Shown: positions 1 to 6,548, numbered from the stretch's first letter. The stretch: DNA of 22,891 nucleotides from SIG701 sp045611685 (GCA_045611685.1 JAZKXO010000038.1:1-22891), one strand, 5' to 3'. Translations and numbers: made by a program. Notes: generated from the sequence alone by a model not told the origin.

Positions 1-32
1 GCCTTGAAGCCCGCGGTGGTTGTTTTATTTCG

Positions 33-176
33 TTAGTTACACCGGCAGTCGCAGCTGCCGCCGTCGTTTCTGCCGAGCAAGCCGAAGGCTTTACCGCCTT
101 CCGTTTTGAATGATACTCCGATGAGAACCTCTTTCTCACCAAAGGGGTTTTCTATGTTTTTTAGTTCTAAAATTAT
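33..176 (-). pseudogene. 5' fragment of an ABC-transporter ATPase gene, broken in Walker A
   Basis: Read on the minus strand this frame gives LELKNIENPFGEKEVLIGVS, then a stretch ending FGLLGRNDGGSCDCRCN and a TAA at 35-33. The first ~35 residues match the start of an ABC ATPase (A-loop region, first strands, then the FGLLGRNGAGKTT-type P-loop). The match fails right after GRN, where the lysine and threonine of Walker A should follow; a short Cys-rich tail and a stop replace them. A ribosome binding site (AAGGAG, minus strand, 193-188) lies inside the 3' end of the preceding gene, but only ATA or ATT codons occur at a start distance, so the start codon also seems lost. With about 45 of ~230-300 residues left it cannot be an ATPase. 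Most likely it is the remnant of a transporter gene that once ended the operon. An alternative is a small Cys-rich protein made by fusion. Confidence 0.7.
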
Positions 177-988
177 TTTGCGGCAGACTCCTTGAATTTT
201 AAGTTAATGGCACCGATACCGCCACTAACCTCTATGCCGTTATTACCGTTACCTTGTCTCTTGATATTAGAAACGCTTGTGCCGTCAACGGTGATGTTGC
301 CAATGCCTTTTTCTATATCAAGCTTATAATCGTCTTTGTTGCCGATTACGGTTATGTTGGACTCTCCAACCCCTAAATCGAAATCACTTTCGCCTGTAAG
401 AGCAGAGGTCAGATTTAATTGACCGACACCCATATCTAAATCAAGGTTATGGAGTGCGCCGCCTGATATGGTGATCTTTCCTGCACCACCGTCAATGTCA
501 ATATCTGAGGTGGCAACAAGAGTATCAATCGTTACTTCACCAGCACCGAGTTCAAAGTTCATTGTAGAGGCAGACAAACTATCTACAGTCAGTCTTCCTG
601 CACCGGTTATAATATTTACTTTTTCGAACACCGTGTCAGAAGGGACAGAGAGAGTCAATACAGCGCCGGTATAAGTGTGAGCGAACTTCTTTGTTTCCTT
701 GATCGTCAGAACGCCGTTCATATCTTCAACCGTAAGATGTTTTAGATTGCTTTCAACGGAAAACCTTTCGCCTTGCTTAATCCTAAAATCAGCGGCATTT
801 ATCTTTACTTCAAGGCTCTGTATATCCGATGAAACTGCATAAGTTTTAATATCTTCGGTCACAGCATCGCCGCCCCAAAATCCACCGAACAACCCAAACA
901 TACTTAAAATTCCTCCGATAATGCTAACGGTAAGAAAGATGGCAAACGCCATCGCTAAATACTTAATTACCTTTTGAAAAGTGGTCAT
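173..988 (-). CDS. DUF4097-type beta-strand-repeat membrane protein
   Basis: This 271-residue protein has one N-terminal transmembrane segment (about residues 9-34, rich in Ala, Ile, Phe and Gly). The rest is a long series of short beta-strand repeats with recurring GAG, GVG and GIG turns (for example TGAGRLTV, LGAGEVTI, GGAGKITI, MGVGQLNL, KGIGNITV). This is the pattern of DUF4097 'putative adhesin' beta-solenoids, which in Firmicutes often sit next to LiaF-like or PspC-like envelope-stress proteins. The membrane anchor suggests the solenoid lies on one face of the membrane, probably outside. The ATG overlaps the stop of the upstream LiaF-like gene by four bases (ATGA, 988-985), which points to translational coupling. 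Substrate and role are unknown; the family call rests on the repeat pattern. Confidence 0.8.
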   Translation of the reverse strand: MTTFQKVIKYLAMAFAIFLTVSIIGGILSMFGLFGGFWGGDAVTEDIKTYAVSSDIQSLEVKINAADFRIKQGERFSVESNLKHLTVEDMNGVLTIKETKKFAHTYTGAVLTLSVPSDTVFEKVNIITGAGRLTVDSLSASTMNFELGAGEVTIDTLVATSDIDIDGGAGKITISGGALHNLDLDMGVGQLNLTSALTGESDFDLGVGESNITVIGNKDDYKLDIEKGIGNITVDGTSVSNIKRQGNGNNGIEVSGGIGAINLKFKESAAK

Positions 989-1662
989 TTTATTTCCACC
1001 CCGCCAAACATACAGGTGCCGCTGACATAGATCGTGGGAACGTCTTTATGTACTGCGGTTTTGTTGGATATGCCGCCAAAGATACTATTTGAACTAACCT
1101 TAACATTTACATTATCAGGTACAAGAATATCAATGCCACCGAAGATTGCCGTTACCTGCATCGCACAGTCTTTTTCGATAATAGCATTTTTTAAATCACA
1201 ATCAACTCCACCAAATACGGCGGTGAGTTCTGCACCTTCAAATTCTTCGCCGTCATATTTGATGTCACAACCCGAAAAGACAGCACAGCCTGACTTTAAG
1301 TTATTACCTTCCAATTTCATTTTTTTGACGATTTCATTAGCTTTATTGCCGAACATACCCATAAACACCATCTTAAATCCTACGATAATAATGATGGCAG
1401 GGACAAGTAATTTCCAAAGCATAGAGAAACTTAAAATATCCTGACAACACAAAAGCAAGAAAACACCTATAGCGACACCGATGATATTGCCGGTCTTTTC
1501 ACGTTCGGTAAACAAACCAATGGCACACGGCACGATGATGAATAATGTCCACCAACCATCAAAAAATACATCGACATCTGTGATATTAAATGCATTAAGC
1601 GCAAAAATCACGCCTATTGCTACCAATACGATTCCCCATAAAATACTACTGACTTTTTTCAT
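985..1662 (-). CDS. LiaF-like membrane protein (cell-envelope stress family)
   Basis: The start is taken as the ATG at 1662 (225 residues, beginning MKKVSSILWGIVLVAIG): AAGGAG ends nine bases before it. A GTG 18 bases upstream is in frame but directly abuts that site. Residues ~5-100 hold about four hydrophobic helices with short turns, as in the LiaI/LiaF-type transmembrane domain (DUF5668-like). The C-terminal half (~115-225) is a beta-rich domain with repeated FGG corners (AVFGGVD, AIFGGID, SIFGGIS, CMFGGVE), typical of the LiaF C-terminal 'cell wall-active antibiotics response' domain. Known LiaF proteins restrain the LiaSR two-component system. No liaS or liaR homologue is in this window, so a signalling role is only inference. 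It is flanked tightly by the zinc-ribbon gene and the DUF4097 gene. Confidence 0.8.
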   Translation of the reverse strand: MKKVSSILWGIVLVAIGVIFALNAFNITDVDVFFDGWWTLFIIVPCAIGLFTEREKTGNIIGVAIGVFLLLCCQDILSFSMLWKLLVPAIIIIVGFKMVFMGMFGNKANEIVKKMKLEGNNLKSGCAVFSGCDIKYDGEEFEGAELTAVFGGVDCDLKNAIIEKDCAMQVTAIFGGIDILVPDNVNVKVSSNSIFGGISNKTAVHKDVPTIYVSGTCMFGGVEIK

Positions 1663-1680
1663 TTTCTGTATCTCCTTCAC

Positions 1681-2064
1681 TTAAGGCAGTTTCTTACCGC
1701 AGTTGTTACAGAACTCAAAATCACCTGCGACCGGAGTTCCGCAATACGGACAGAACTTGTTATCTACATCGTTCTTTTTCTGCGTGGTAGCTTGCGGATT
1801 CCCGAAGCGCTCGTTCAGCGGATCGGGTTCCTCGCTACTGTCGGTAATATCAAAAGCAGAATAACGGTTTTTGCCCGTTGCATTCTTGAAGTTATAGATT
1901 GCCTGGACAACAGCCACTGCGATAAAGATTATTCCGAACAGTGCAAACACACCGCCGCCCATGCTTGTGGCCACGATTGTCCAAACAACGCCGAACAGAC
2001 CAACTAATATACTCATAACCCCACCCATAAAGGACGGGCCTCTTCCGGGTTTAATACTTTTCAT
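1681..2064 (-). CDS. Two-helix membrane protein with C-terminal zinc ribbon
   Basis: This is a 127-residue protein. Two predicted membrane helices (about 13-34 and 38-58) are separated by a short Gly-rich turn, so both termini should lie on the same side, probably the cytoplasm. A polar linker (~60-103) leads to a zinc ribbon with C105-x2-C108 (CPYCG) and C119-x2-C122 (CNNCG) at the extreme C-terminus. Such zinc ribbons are common on Firmicute membrane proteins and are thought to mediate assembly or sensing. The ribosome binding site AGGAGGT lies eight bases before the ATG. The stop is 18 bases before the ATG of the LiaF-like gene, consistent with one operon. No catalytic residues are visible and the specific role is not known. 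Confidence 0.8.
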   Translation of the reverse strand: MKSIKPGRGPSFMGGVMSILVGLFGVVWTIVATSMGGGVFALFGIIFIAVAVVQAIYNFKNATGKNRYSAFDITDSSEEPDPLNERFGNPQATTQKKNDVDNKFCPYCGTPVAGDFEFCNNCGKKLP

Positions 2065-2081
2065 CGCGATTACCTCCTATC

Positions 2082-2411
2082 TCACAACCCATAATGGATC
2101 ACATATTTGTTTCTATTCTTAGCTTCAATCAGAAGGTTTCTTAGTTCTTTATACTCCGAGCCATCACTGATAACCGTCAGAAATGCGTCTATGGACGATG
2201 GTGGAATCAGCGTAATGCCGGCGTAATTAAGTCCCCTCATTGGGATGTCAATGGTATGGCAGAAACTATCGAATATAAGTAGCTGCTCCTGGATACCCTC
2301 AATGTAATCGTCGTCAACAGATATGCAGTTGTACTTCTTAGGCTCATATTCATCATACCGCTTTCCGCCGACTGGATCTGATTCCATAATTCCGAATTCG
2401 TGTTTTGCCAT
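2082..2411 (-). CDS. Conserved-looking hypothetical protein, 109 aa
   Basis: A soluble, acidic protein starting MAKHEFGIMESDPVGGKRYD, without signal peptide or membrane helix. Near residues 24-45 it has an YEPKKYNCISVDDDYIEG segment followed by alternating hydrophobic stretches, which suggests a small alpha/beta domain. I do not recognise the family. The reading frame is supported by a ribosome binding site (GAGGTG, eight bases before the ATG) and by its close fit between same-strand neighbours: 14 bases to the DUF6054-like gene upstream and 17 to the zinc-ribbon gene downstream. It could be a cytoplasmic partner of the membrane proteins around it, but nothing in the sequence shows this. Confidence 0.7.
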   Translation of the reverse strand: MAKHEFGIMESDPVGGKRYDEYEPKKYNCISVDDDYIEGIQEQLLIFDSFCHTIDIPMRGLNYAGITLIPPSSIDAFLTVISDGSEYKELRNLLIEAKNRNKYVIHYGL

Positions 2412-2425
2412 AATACGTCACCTCA

Positions 2426-2752
2426 TCACAGCAATTCTCTCAGTTTATCGAGGAATGCTTCTTCACCCCAGGTGTTGACCTTAAAGAACAGAGCCTGACT
2501 TCCTCCGGCTGTGATAGCGGAAAGGCAGATCGGGCCATCGCCGTTTTGAAAAAGCGTAACGCTCAAACTGACACGGTTACCGCCAGCATAACTGTACCTT
2601 TCAAACACTCGGACGCTACAGCGAGCATCACCACTACGGAAATCGCTGGAGTCCTCCAATGATGCAGACATACTTCCGCTCAGTATTCCATCTTCAATTC
2701 TACTTAGCCACTGATTAAAATTGCCATTCAGTGTATGTTCTAATTTAGCCAT
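2426..2752 (-). CDS. DUF6054-like protein, 108 aa
   Basis: A soluble protein starting MAKLEHTLNGNFNQWLSRIE, followed by SGSMSASLEDSSDFRSGDAR and then several beta strands (SVRVFERY, VSLSVTLFQ, ICLSAITAG, ALFFKVNTWG). This opening and the 'ASLEDSSDF' block resemble the DUF6054 family of small Clostridia proteins as I remember it; the match was not checked. The C-terminal WGEEAFLDKLRELL is a likely amphipathic helix. GGAGGC sits six bases before the ATG. It is the second consecutive gene in this operon to begin with the MAK-(H/L)E pattern, although the rest of the two sequences does not look alike. Biochemical function is unknown. Confidence 0.7.
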   Translation of the reverse strand: MAKLEHTLNGNFNQWLSRIEDGILSGSMSASLEDSSDFRSGDARCSVRVFERYSYAGGNRVSLSVTLFQNGDGPICLSAITAGGSQALFFKVNTWGEEAFLDKLRELL

Positions 2753-2765
2753 ATTACGCCTCCGT

Positions 2766-3035
2766 TTACTTGATAAAGAAAACCGCTATTGCACAGGCAA
2801 AAACGAACGCCGCACAGCCGAGACTGAAATATGCAGTCTTGCGGCTTGTGTTCCACTGAGTGTATGTTTGGCAAAGTAAGTTTACGCCCATCAACGGTAC
2901 GCACAGATTGATTGCCTGTGTCCATATATCAAATATCTGTAATACCGCCAAAGTGACGACTGCAAGGCTGACAATAACCGAAAACACGGTAATCACCTTA
3001 TGTAACGTCGGGGTATCTTTCCATTTTGTTTTCAT
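2766..3035 (-). CDS. Small three-helix membrane protein, 89 aa
   Basis: The protein begins MKTKWKDTPTLHKVITVFSV and has three hydrophobic stretches: about residues 14-34, 39-55 (weaker) and 67-88, ending ...AVFFIK. Basic residues precede the first helix and a polar SRKTAY loop precedes the last. There are no motifs that identify a family; it resembles the DUF3953-like class of small Firmicute membrane proteins only in layout. The start is the ATG at 3035. The upstream GAGAGG is rather far (about 13 bases), so initiation may be weak or coupled to the upstream gene, which ends 23 bases away. It belongs to the same minus-strand operon. Confidence 0.65.
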   Translation of the reverse strand: MKTKWKDTPTLHKVITVFSVIVSLAVVTLAVLQIFDIWTQAINLCVPLMGVNLLCQTYTQWNTSRKTAYFSLGCAAFVFACAIAVFFIK

Positions 3036-3058
3036 ATTGCCACACCATCCTCTCGTTG

Positions 3059-3316
3059 CTATCCAAGCACTTTGCTTTTGCTCGGTTTGTTTTCATCATA
3101 AAGTACGGTTACTTCCGCACCTACTACCGGTGACTGATCACAGGCACGAATCCCTCTTCTCTTGAAATACTCGGTTCCATTAACCACATATCTAACCTTG
3201 ATAATGTGGGGGAACGCAGCACCGTCAAGCGCGTGCATTCTTACAGGTTTCGCGTTGACTTTCAGCCACCATTGCTTTTTCACGGACACTACCGTGCCGA
3301 TTATTTTCTGTTCCAT
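3059..3316 (-). CDS. Small DUF3592-like protein, 85 aa
   Basis: An 85-residue protein beginning MEQKIIGTVVSVKKQWWLKV and containing HIIKVRYVVNGTEYFKR and VGAEVTVLYDENKPSKSKV. The order 'GTVV... IKVRYVVNGTEY... VGAEVTVLYDENKPSKS' is that of DUF3592-type domains: a strand for modification, a 'Y.v.G..y' hairpin and a 'G..v.V.Y.p.nP' turn. Those domains usually follow membrane helices; here the domain stands alone, with no membrane segment. Similar stand-alone proteins in Clostridia are often mislabelled as sugar ABC permeases. GGAG lies about eight bases before the ATG, and the gap to the upstream gene is 18 bases. Confidence 0.7.
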   Translation of the reverse strand: MEQKIIGTVVSVKKQWWLKVNAKPVRMHALDGAAFPHIIKVRYVVNGTEYFKRRGIRACDQSPVVGAEVTVLYDENKPSKSKVLG

Positions 3317-3334
3317 AATAGATCTCCATTACAA

Positions 3335-3580
3335 TCAGAAGTTGGAGTGTACTACAAGACCGACGATAACAAGGAACACGCCGGCAAGTCGAATGATCAG
3401 CAAATTCTTCTTTGTAGGTTCCATATTCTTTGTGCCAACAGGATGGATGATCCACAGTAAGCCGCAAAGCCACCATCCGATACTTGAGAAAATCCAATGC
3501 TTGAAAACCGTATTAAGTACATTGAAAAGAAGAATTATCACGCAGGATATTATAAGTTGATTTTTGTATGTAAATTTCAT
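3335..3580 (-). CDS. Small membrane protein, 81 aa, first gene of the operon
   Basis: The start is the ATG at 3580 (MKFTYKNQLIISCVIILLF...), preceded by GAGGGGG about 11-12 bases upstream. A longer in-frame version would have to be translated through an intrinsic-terminator hairpin and has no ribosome binding site. About three hydrophobic stretches are visible (residues 9-25, 29-47 with an IGWWLCGLLW motif, and 60-79), ending VVHSNF. The short loop between the last two has NMEPTKKN. No family is recognised. It is the first gene after the structured leader, so whatever controls that leader controls this gene first. Confidence 0.65.
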   Translation of the reverse strand: MKFTYKNQLIISCVIILLFNVLNTVFKHWIFSSIGWWLCGLLWIIHPVGTKNMEPTKKNLLIIRLAGVFLVIVGLVVHSNF

Positions 3581-3601
3581 TCTGCTCAATACCCCCTCAA
3601 T

Positions 3602-3629
3602 AAAAAAGTGCGTGACCGAAGCCACGCAC
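3602..3629 (-). terminator. Intrinsic terminator or attenuator before the small-gene operon
   Basis: On the minus strand GTGCGTGGC-TTCG-GTCACGCAC forms a nine-pair stem (one G-U) with a UUCG tetraloop, followed at once by six T. This is a textbook intrinsic terminator. It lies about 20 bases before the ATG of the first gene, so it acts either as an attenuator for this operon or as the terminator of a lost upstream gene. Confidence 0.75.
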
Positions 3630-3688
3630 CGAAAAACGCAACCCCGATTGTCGCCAAACAAATCTTAAACACAAAAGGACACACCTTA

Positions 3689-3738
3689 TTGTCATTCAAG
3701 TGGAATTGCGTTTTTACCGAATTCATTTTGAATGACAA
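3689..3738. repeat. 11-base perfect inverted repeat in the operon leader
   Basis: TTGTCATTCAA (3689-3699) and TTGAATGACAA (3728-3738) are exact reverse complements 28 bases apart. Inside them GAATT (3703-3707) and AATTC (3720-3724) can extend the pairing. It may be an RNA stem in the leader or a paired operator site. Confidence 0.6.
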
Positions 3739-3746
3739 AGGCAAAA

Positions 3747-3759
3747 GGGTATAATACCC
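3747..3759. promoter_or_regulatory. GGGTAT-A-ATACCC palindrome, possible operator
   Basis: The 13-base sequence is a perfect six-base dyad around a central A and contains TATAAT on the plus strand (3750-3755). A TTGAAT 16 bases before it could make a plus-strand promoter, but no plus-strand gene follows for 2.8 kb. An operator in the minus-strand leader is the likelier reading, with low certainty. Confidence 0.3.
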
Positions 3760-3804
3760 CCTTAGTTAAAGTCATCCTATGTTATTATTAGATTTGTTTG
3801 GTAA

Positions 3805-3838
3805 ATTATATTATAAAACAAACAGAAATAAAAATAAA
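3805..3838 (-). promoter_or_regulatory. Weak candidate promoter of the small-gene operon
   Basis: The minus strand has two overlapping TATAAT boxes (3815-3810 and 3810-3805). With the first, a poor -35 (TTTATT, 3838-3833) sits 17 bases away. A start near 3803 would give a leader of about 220 bases containing all the dyads. No better sigma-A site was seen on this strand. Confidence 0.35.
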
Positions 3839-3881
3839 GTAGTTTTAAAAAAGTTGCGGAATTTGTTGATTTAAACATAAA

Positions 3882-3916
3882 AAATACAGTATAGCCATTT
3901 GACTATACTGTATTTT
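3882..3916. terminator. Bidirectional terminator after the nhaC-family gene
   Basis: AAATACAGTATAG pairs perfectly with CTATACTGTATTT across an eight-base loop (CCATTTGA). T-rich sequence follows on the plus strand, and A-rich sequence on the other side gives T-runs on the minus strand. It lies about 80 bases past the antiporter stop codon and separates it from the small-gene operon. Confidence 0.65.
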
Positions 3917-3997
3917 CTGTTATCCCACTCGGTTTGCGTAAAACTTCGTTAACGACATTACGCTTTCAGGTCCGCGGTTTTTTTATATGCACGAAGA

Positions 3998-5659
3998 TTA
4001 TTTTGCGTGTGCGTCCGTCTGCTTTGCAATAAGTTTGATGATAAACAAAGTAGCAACGGTGAGAGCGATACCGAGCGGCAGGCAGATCCATATGTTCTGC
4101 ACAAAGCCCGAGATGACGAACATAACGGCGGAAATTGCCGCCACCGTGATCGCGTACGGCATCTGCGTGGATACGTGGTTCAGATGGTTGCACTGACCGC
4201 CTGCCGAAGACATGATCGTCGTATCGGAGATAGGCGAGCAGTGGTCGCCGCAAACGGCACCTGCAAGGCACGCGGACATACCGATGATGAGCAGTTCTGA
4301 GCCTTGGGGGAAGATAGCCGTAACGATCGGAATGAGAATACCGAACGTACCCCAGGAGGTACCCGTGGCAAACGCAAGAATGCAAGCCACAATGAAGATG
4401 ATCGCGGGCAGGAAAGATCCGAGTGCCTCAGCCTGACCGGCCATGAGATCGCCAACGTAATACTTCGCACCGAGGACACCGGTAATATTTTTAAGACCGG
4501 TAGCAAAGGTGAGAATGAGAATTGCGGGCACCATGGCGATGAATCCCTGCGGGATGCATTCCATGGACTCTTTGAGGGTCACAACGCCGCGTGCAAGCAT
4601 GTAGATGATAATGAGCACGAGTGCGATGAGGCAGCCCCAAGGCAAACCGACGGTCGCATCCGTGTTGGCGAACGCATCCACGAAATTGGCACCGTCCAGA
4701 ATACCGCCTACGTATACGAGTCCGAGCACGCAGAAGGTGATGAGCAGAATGATCGGCATAACCAGATCGATGACGCGGCCCTTGGAAGAGGGCGTTACCT
4801 CTACGGACTCTGCCTTGTCTCCGCTCGTGTAAAGATCGCCGTTTTCGATAGCGTTCTTCTCGTGCAGTTTCATCGGGCCGTAGTCAAATTTCATAAGGGC
4901 AATCGTAACGATGAACACGAGAGTGAGAATCGAGTAGAAGTTATACGGAATAGCGCTGATAAAGAGTTTCAGCCCCTCGCCCTCCTCCGCATAGCTTGCA
5001 ACAGCCGCCGCCCAGCTCGAGATCGGCGCGATCATGCAGATGGGAGCCGCAGTAGCATCAATAAGGTAGGAAAGCTTTGCTCGGGAGATCCGCTTGCTGT
5101 CCGTAACGGGACGCATAACGGAACCGACCGTCAGACAGTTGAAATAGTCGTCAACGAAAATGAGAACGCCAAGCAAAAACGTCGCCAGCATCGCACCCAC
5201 GCGGGACTTAATGTGCGTCTTCGCCCAGTTGCCGAAAGCGGCAGAACCACCGGCCTTGTTGATAAGCGCAACGATGATGCCAAGTTCCACAAGGAAAATG
5301 AAGATACCTGCGTTGCCCGCTACGGCATCAATAAGACCGGTGTTGATGATGCCGTCAAACGTTCCCGTGAAGGAAAACTCGGACGCCAAGAGCGCACCGG
5401 AGAGAATTCCGATAAACAGAGAACTGTATACCTCTTTGGTAATAAGAGCCAGGCCGATCGCAATAAACGGGGGCAAGATCGCCCAGAGCGTGCCGCGTAC
5501 GAGACCTTCGCCGCCGCAGGTTTCGCAGTCCAGTACCGCATCGCCGCAATCGGGGCAGACGACCGTGCCGTTTGCCGCACCGGTAACGCCGGCGTAGACG
5601 AGCAGTGCCACAATCACCACGATCGCAACCAGCAGTGTGATTTTCTTGGATTTTGACAT
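3998..5659 (-). CDS. NhaC-family Na+/H+ antiporter with a four-cysteine loop
   Basis: A 553-residue polytopic membrane protein. The start is the ATG at 5659: GGGAGGA lies just before it, and the 11 codons upstream lack any such site. Family signs include LITKEVYSSLFIGILSGALL, KAGGSAAFGNWAK, GVLIFVDDYFNCLTVGSVM, PISSWAAAV, FATGTSWGTFGILIPI and GAVCGDHCSPISDTTIMSS, which are hallmarks of NhaC-type secondary transporters (sodium or substrate exchange for protons). The paired aspartates in the FVDDYFN segment and the GDHCSPISDT segment probably line the transport path. After the first helix (~9-29) comes C35-x2-C38 and C45-x2-C48 (CPDCG...CETCGGEG), a DnaJ-like zinc-ribbon pattern not expected in this family. 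It is a single-gene unit with its own promoter and terminator. The substrate could be an ion or a small organic acid or amino acid. Confidence 0.88.
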   Translation of the reverse strand: MSKSKKITLLVAIVVIVALLVYAGVTGAANGTVVCPDCGDAVLDCETCGGEGLVRGTLWAILPPFIAIGLALITKEVYSSLFIGILSGALLASEFSFTGTFDGIINTGLIDAVAGNAGIFIFLVELGIIVALINKAGGSAAFGNWAKTHIKSRVGAMLATFLLGVLIFVDDYFNCLTVGSVMRPVTDSKRISRAKLSYLIDATAAPICMIAPISSWAAAVASYAEEGEGLKLFISAIPYNFYSILTLVFIVTIALMKFDYGPMKLHEKNAIENGDLYTSGDKAESVEVTPSSKGRVIDLVMPIILLITFCVLGLVYVGGILDGANFVDAFANTDATVGLPWGCLIALVLIIIYMLARGVVTLKESMECIPQGFIAMVPAILILTFATGLKNITGVLGAKYYVGDLMAGQAEALGSFLPAIIFIVACILAFATGTSWGTFGILIPIVTAIFPQGSELLIIGMSACLAGAVCGDHCSPISDTTIMSSAGGQCNHLNHVSTQMPYAITVAAISAVMFVISGFVQNIWICLPLGIALTVATLFIIKLIAKQTDAHAK

Positions 5660-5717
5660 AAGATCCTCCCAAATAAATTTTTCCGCGTACAAAGCATCGA
5701 CGCGGAATGTTCAGTTA

Positions 5718-5746
5718 ATAATAACACATTTTTACATATTATTCAA
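5718..5746 (-). promoter_or_regulatory. Sigma-A promoter of the NhaC-family gene
   Basis: On the minus strand TTGAAT (5746-5741) and TATTAT (5723-5718) are separated by 17 bases, which places transcription start near 5711, about 50 bases before the chosen ATG. Confidence 0.6.
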
Positions 5747-5787
5747 GAGAATATTGCCAAACGGTAAATTCTTGTCATAATAAACAA

Positions 5788-5876
5788 AATCCGCCCGAAA
5801 CTTGTAAGAACAGGCGGATTATTTTGGTGTATTTTGCCGAATAAAAAACCACGCAGATCGGATAGTCTGCGTGGTT
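5788..5876 (-). terminator. Tandem terminator hairpins after the GNAT gene
   Basis: The first hairpin met by minus-strand transcription is an 11-base perfect stem (5866-5876 with 5847-5857) followed by six T. A second stem (5813-5820 with 5788-5795, GGCGGATT/AATCCGCC) is followed by a T-rich run. Two in series should separate this gene fully from the antiporter. Confidence 0.7.
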
Positions 5877-5927
5877 CTTTGGTGTTTTTATAATAAATAT
5901 TCATTTAACTTCCACAGAGATGCAAGT

Positions 5928-6446
5928 TTACAACTGTTTATACACGCGCGTGTAAAGCGTGTCTTTTATCTCTGCAAACTCATCCTTGCTGATAGCGCGG
6001 CCGTACGTCATAATCTGAAGGGGGATCGGTGAACGCCCATTCGAGATCGACGGCTGCATATAGGCATATTCGTTCAAGAAAAAACCGCACCGCTTATAAA
6101 AACCGATTCTGCGCGCCGCGATCTCGGTATCGGGCGGCTCGACCTCGAGGCACACCGTTTTATCGCTCGCAGAAACGATTTCACAAAGCATCTCTTTACC
6201 GACCCCCTGATTTCTCCTTGATGGATCGACGGCAAAATGCTCGATAAAGAGAAGTTTTTCCCATTCCCACACCGCGATAAAGGCAATCACGGATTCTCCG
6301 TCTTCGTCATGCAAAATGTATATCTGATAGGCATTCTCAAGGAGAAGTGCTTTTTGTTCTCCGTACGTTCTGTATTCTTCAAGTGGAAAGCTTTTTTCCA
6401 TAATACAAAATACTTTCTCGAAATCCGCTCTGTTCAACCGCTCCAT
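5928..6446 (-). CDS. GNAT-family N-acetyltransferase
   Basis: A 172-residue protein with the GNAT fold. Strand and motif A are seen at residues ~66-88 (LFIEHFAVDPSRRNQGVGKE), with the acetyl-CoA pyrophosphate loop RRNQGVGK (Q/RxxGxG) at 77-84. Motif B follows as ARRIGFYKRCGF at 111-122, typical for an enzyme acting on a small amine or a protein N-terminus. The acyl acceptor cannot be predicted. The ATG at 6446 follows a GGGAGAG site. The gene stands alone, with its own promoter and tandem terminators, and is divergent from the MscS gene. Confidence 0.85.
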   Translation of the reverse strand: MERLNRADFEKVFCIMEKSFPLEEYRTYGEQKALLLENAYQIYILHDEDGESVIAFIAVWEWEKLLFIEHFAVDPSRRNQGVGKEMLCEIVSASDKTVCLEVEPPDTEIAARRIGFYKRCGFFLNEYAYMQPSISNGRSPIPLQIMTYGRAISKDEFAEIKDTLYTRVYKQL

Positions 6447-6473
6447 ACTCTTCTCTCCCTTCTATCTTTTGAA

Positions 6474-6502
6474 ATTATATCACAAACAAAGAGTTCCTTC
6501 AA
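6474..6502 (-). promoter_or_regulatory. Promoter of the GNAT gene
   Basis: On the minus strand TTGAAG (6502-6497), 17 bases, then TATAAT (6479-6474) preceded by TGA, giving an extended -10 (TGNTATAAT). Confidence 0.7.
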
Positions 6503-6548
6503 GCGGAAAATTTCCCACCGTCTCGCTTGTTCTCTCTGCCCACTCGCC

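Larger units (their letters stand above)
3581..3997. other. Gene-free regulatory stretch between the small-gene operon and nhaC
   Basis: No convincing protein gene of normal size lies here. The stretch holds, from right to left on the minus strand, a terminator hairpin next to the antiporter gene, an AT-rich promoter-like segment, a short GGGTAT palindrome, an 11-base inverted repeat and a UUCG-loop terminator hairpin just before the first small gene. A 46-codon open frame (3726-3586, minus) covers the hairpin; it includes a hydrophobic segment (CLATIGVAFFGAWL) but has no visible ribosome binding site. Confidence 0.6.

Noticed and set aside
1663..1680. Upstream GTG start for the LiaF-like protein
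   Set aside because: The AAGGAG ribosome binding site lies between it and the ATG at 1662, so it cannot serve the GTG.
3728..3755. Plus-strand promoter TTGAAT, 16 bases, TATAAT
   Set aside because: No plus-strand gene follows before 6617 and a terminator lies at 3882-3916; the boxes are parts of dyads in the opposite-strand leader.
4304..5656. Plus-strand frame of 450 codons opposite the antiporter gene
   Set aside because: It is highly charged, has no domain and lies fully antisense to a clear NhaC-family protein.
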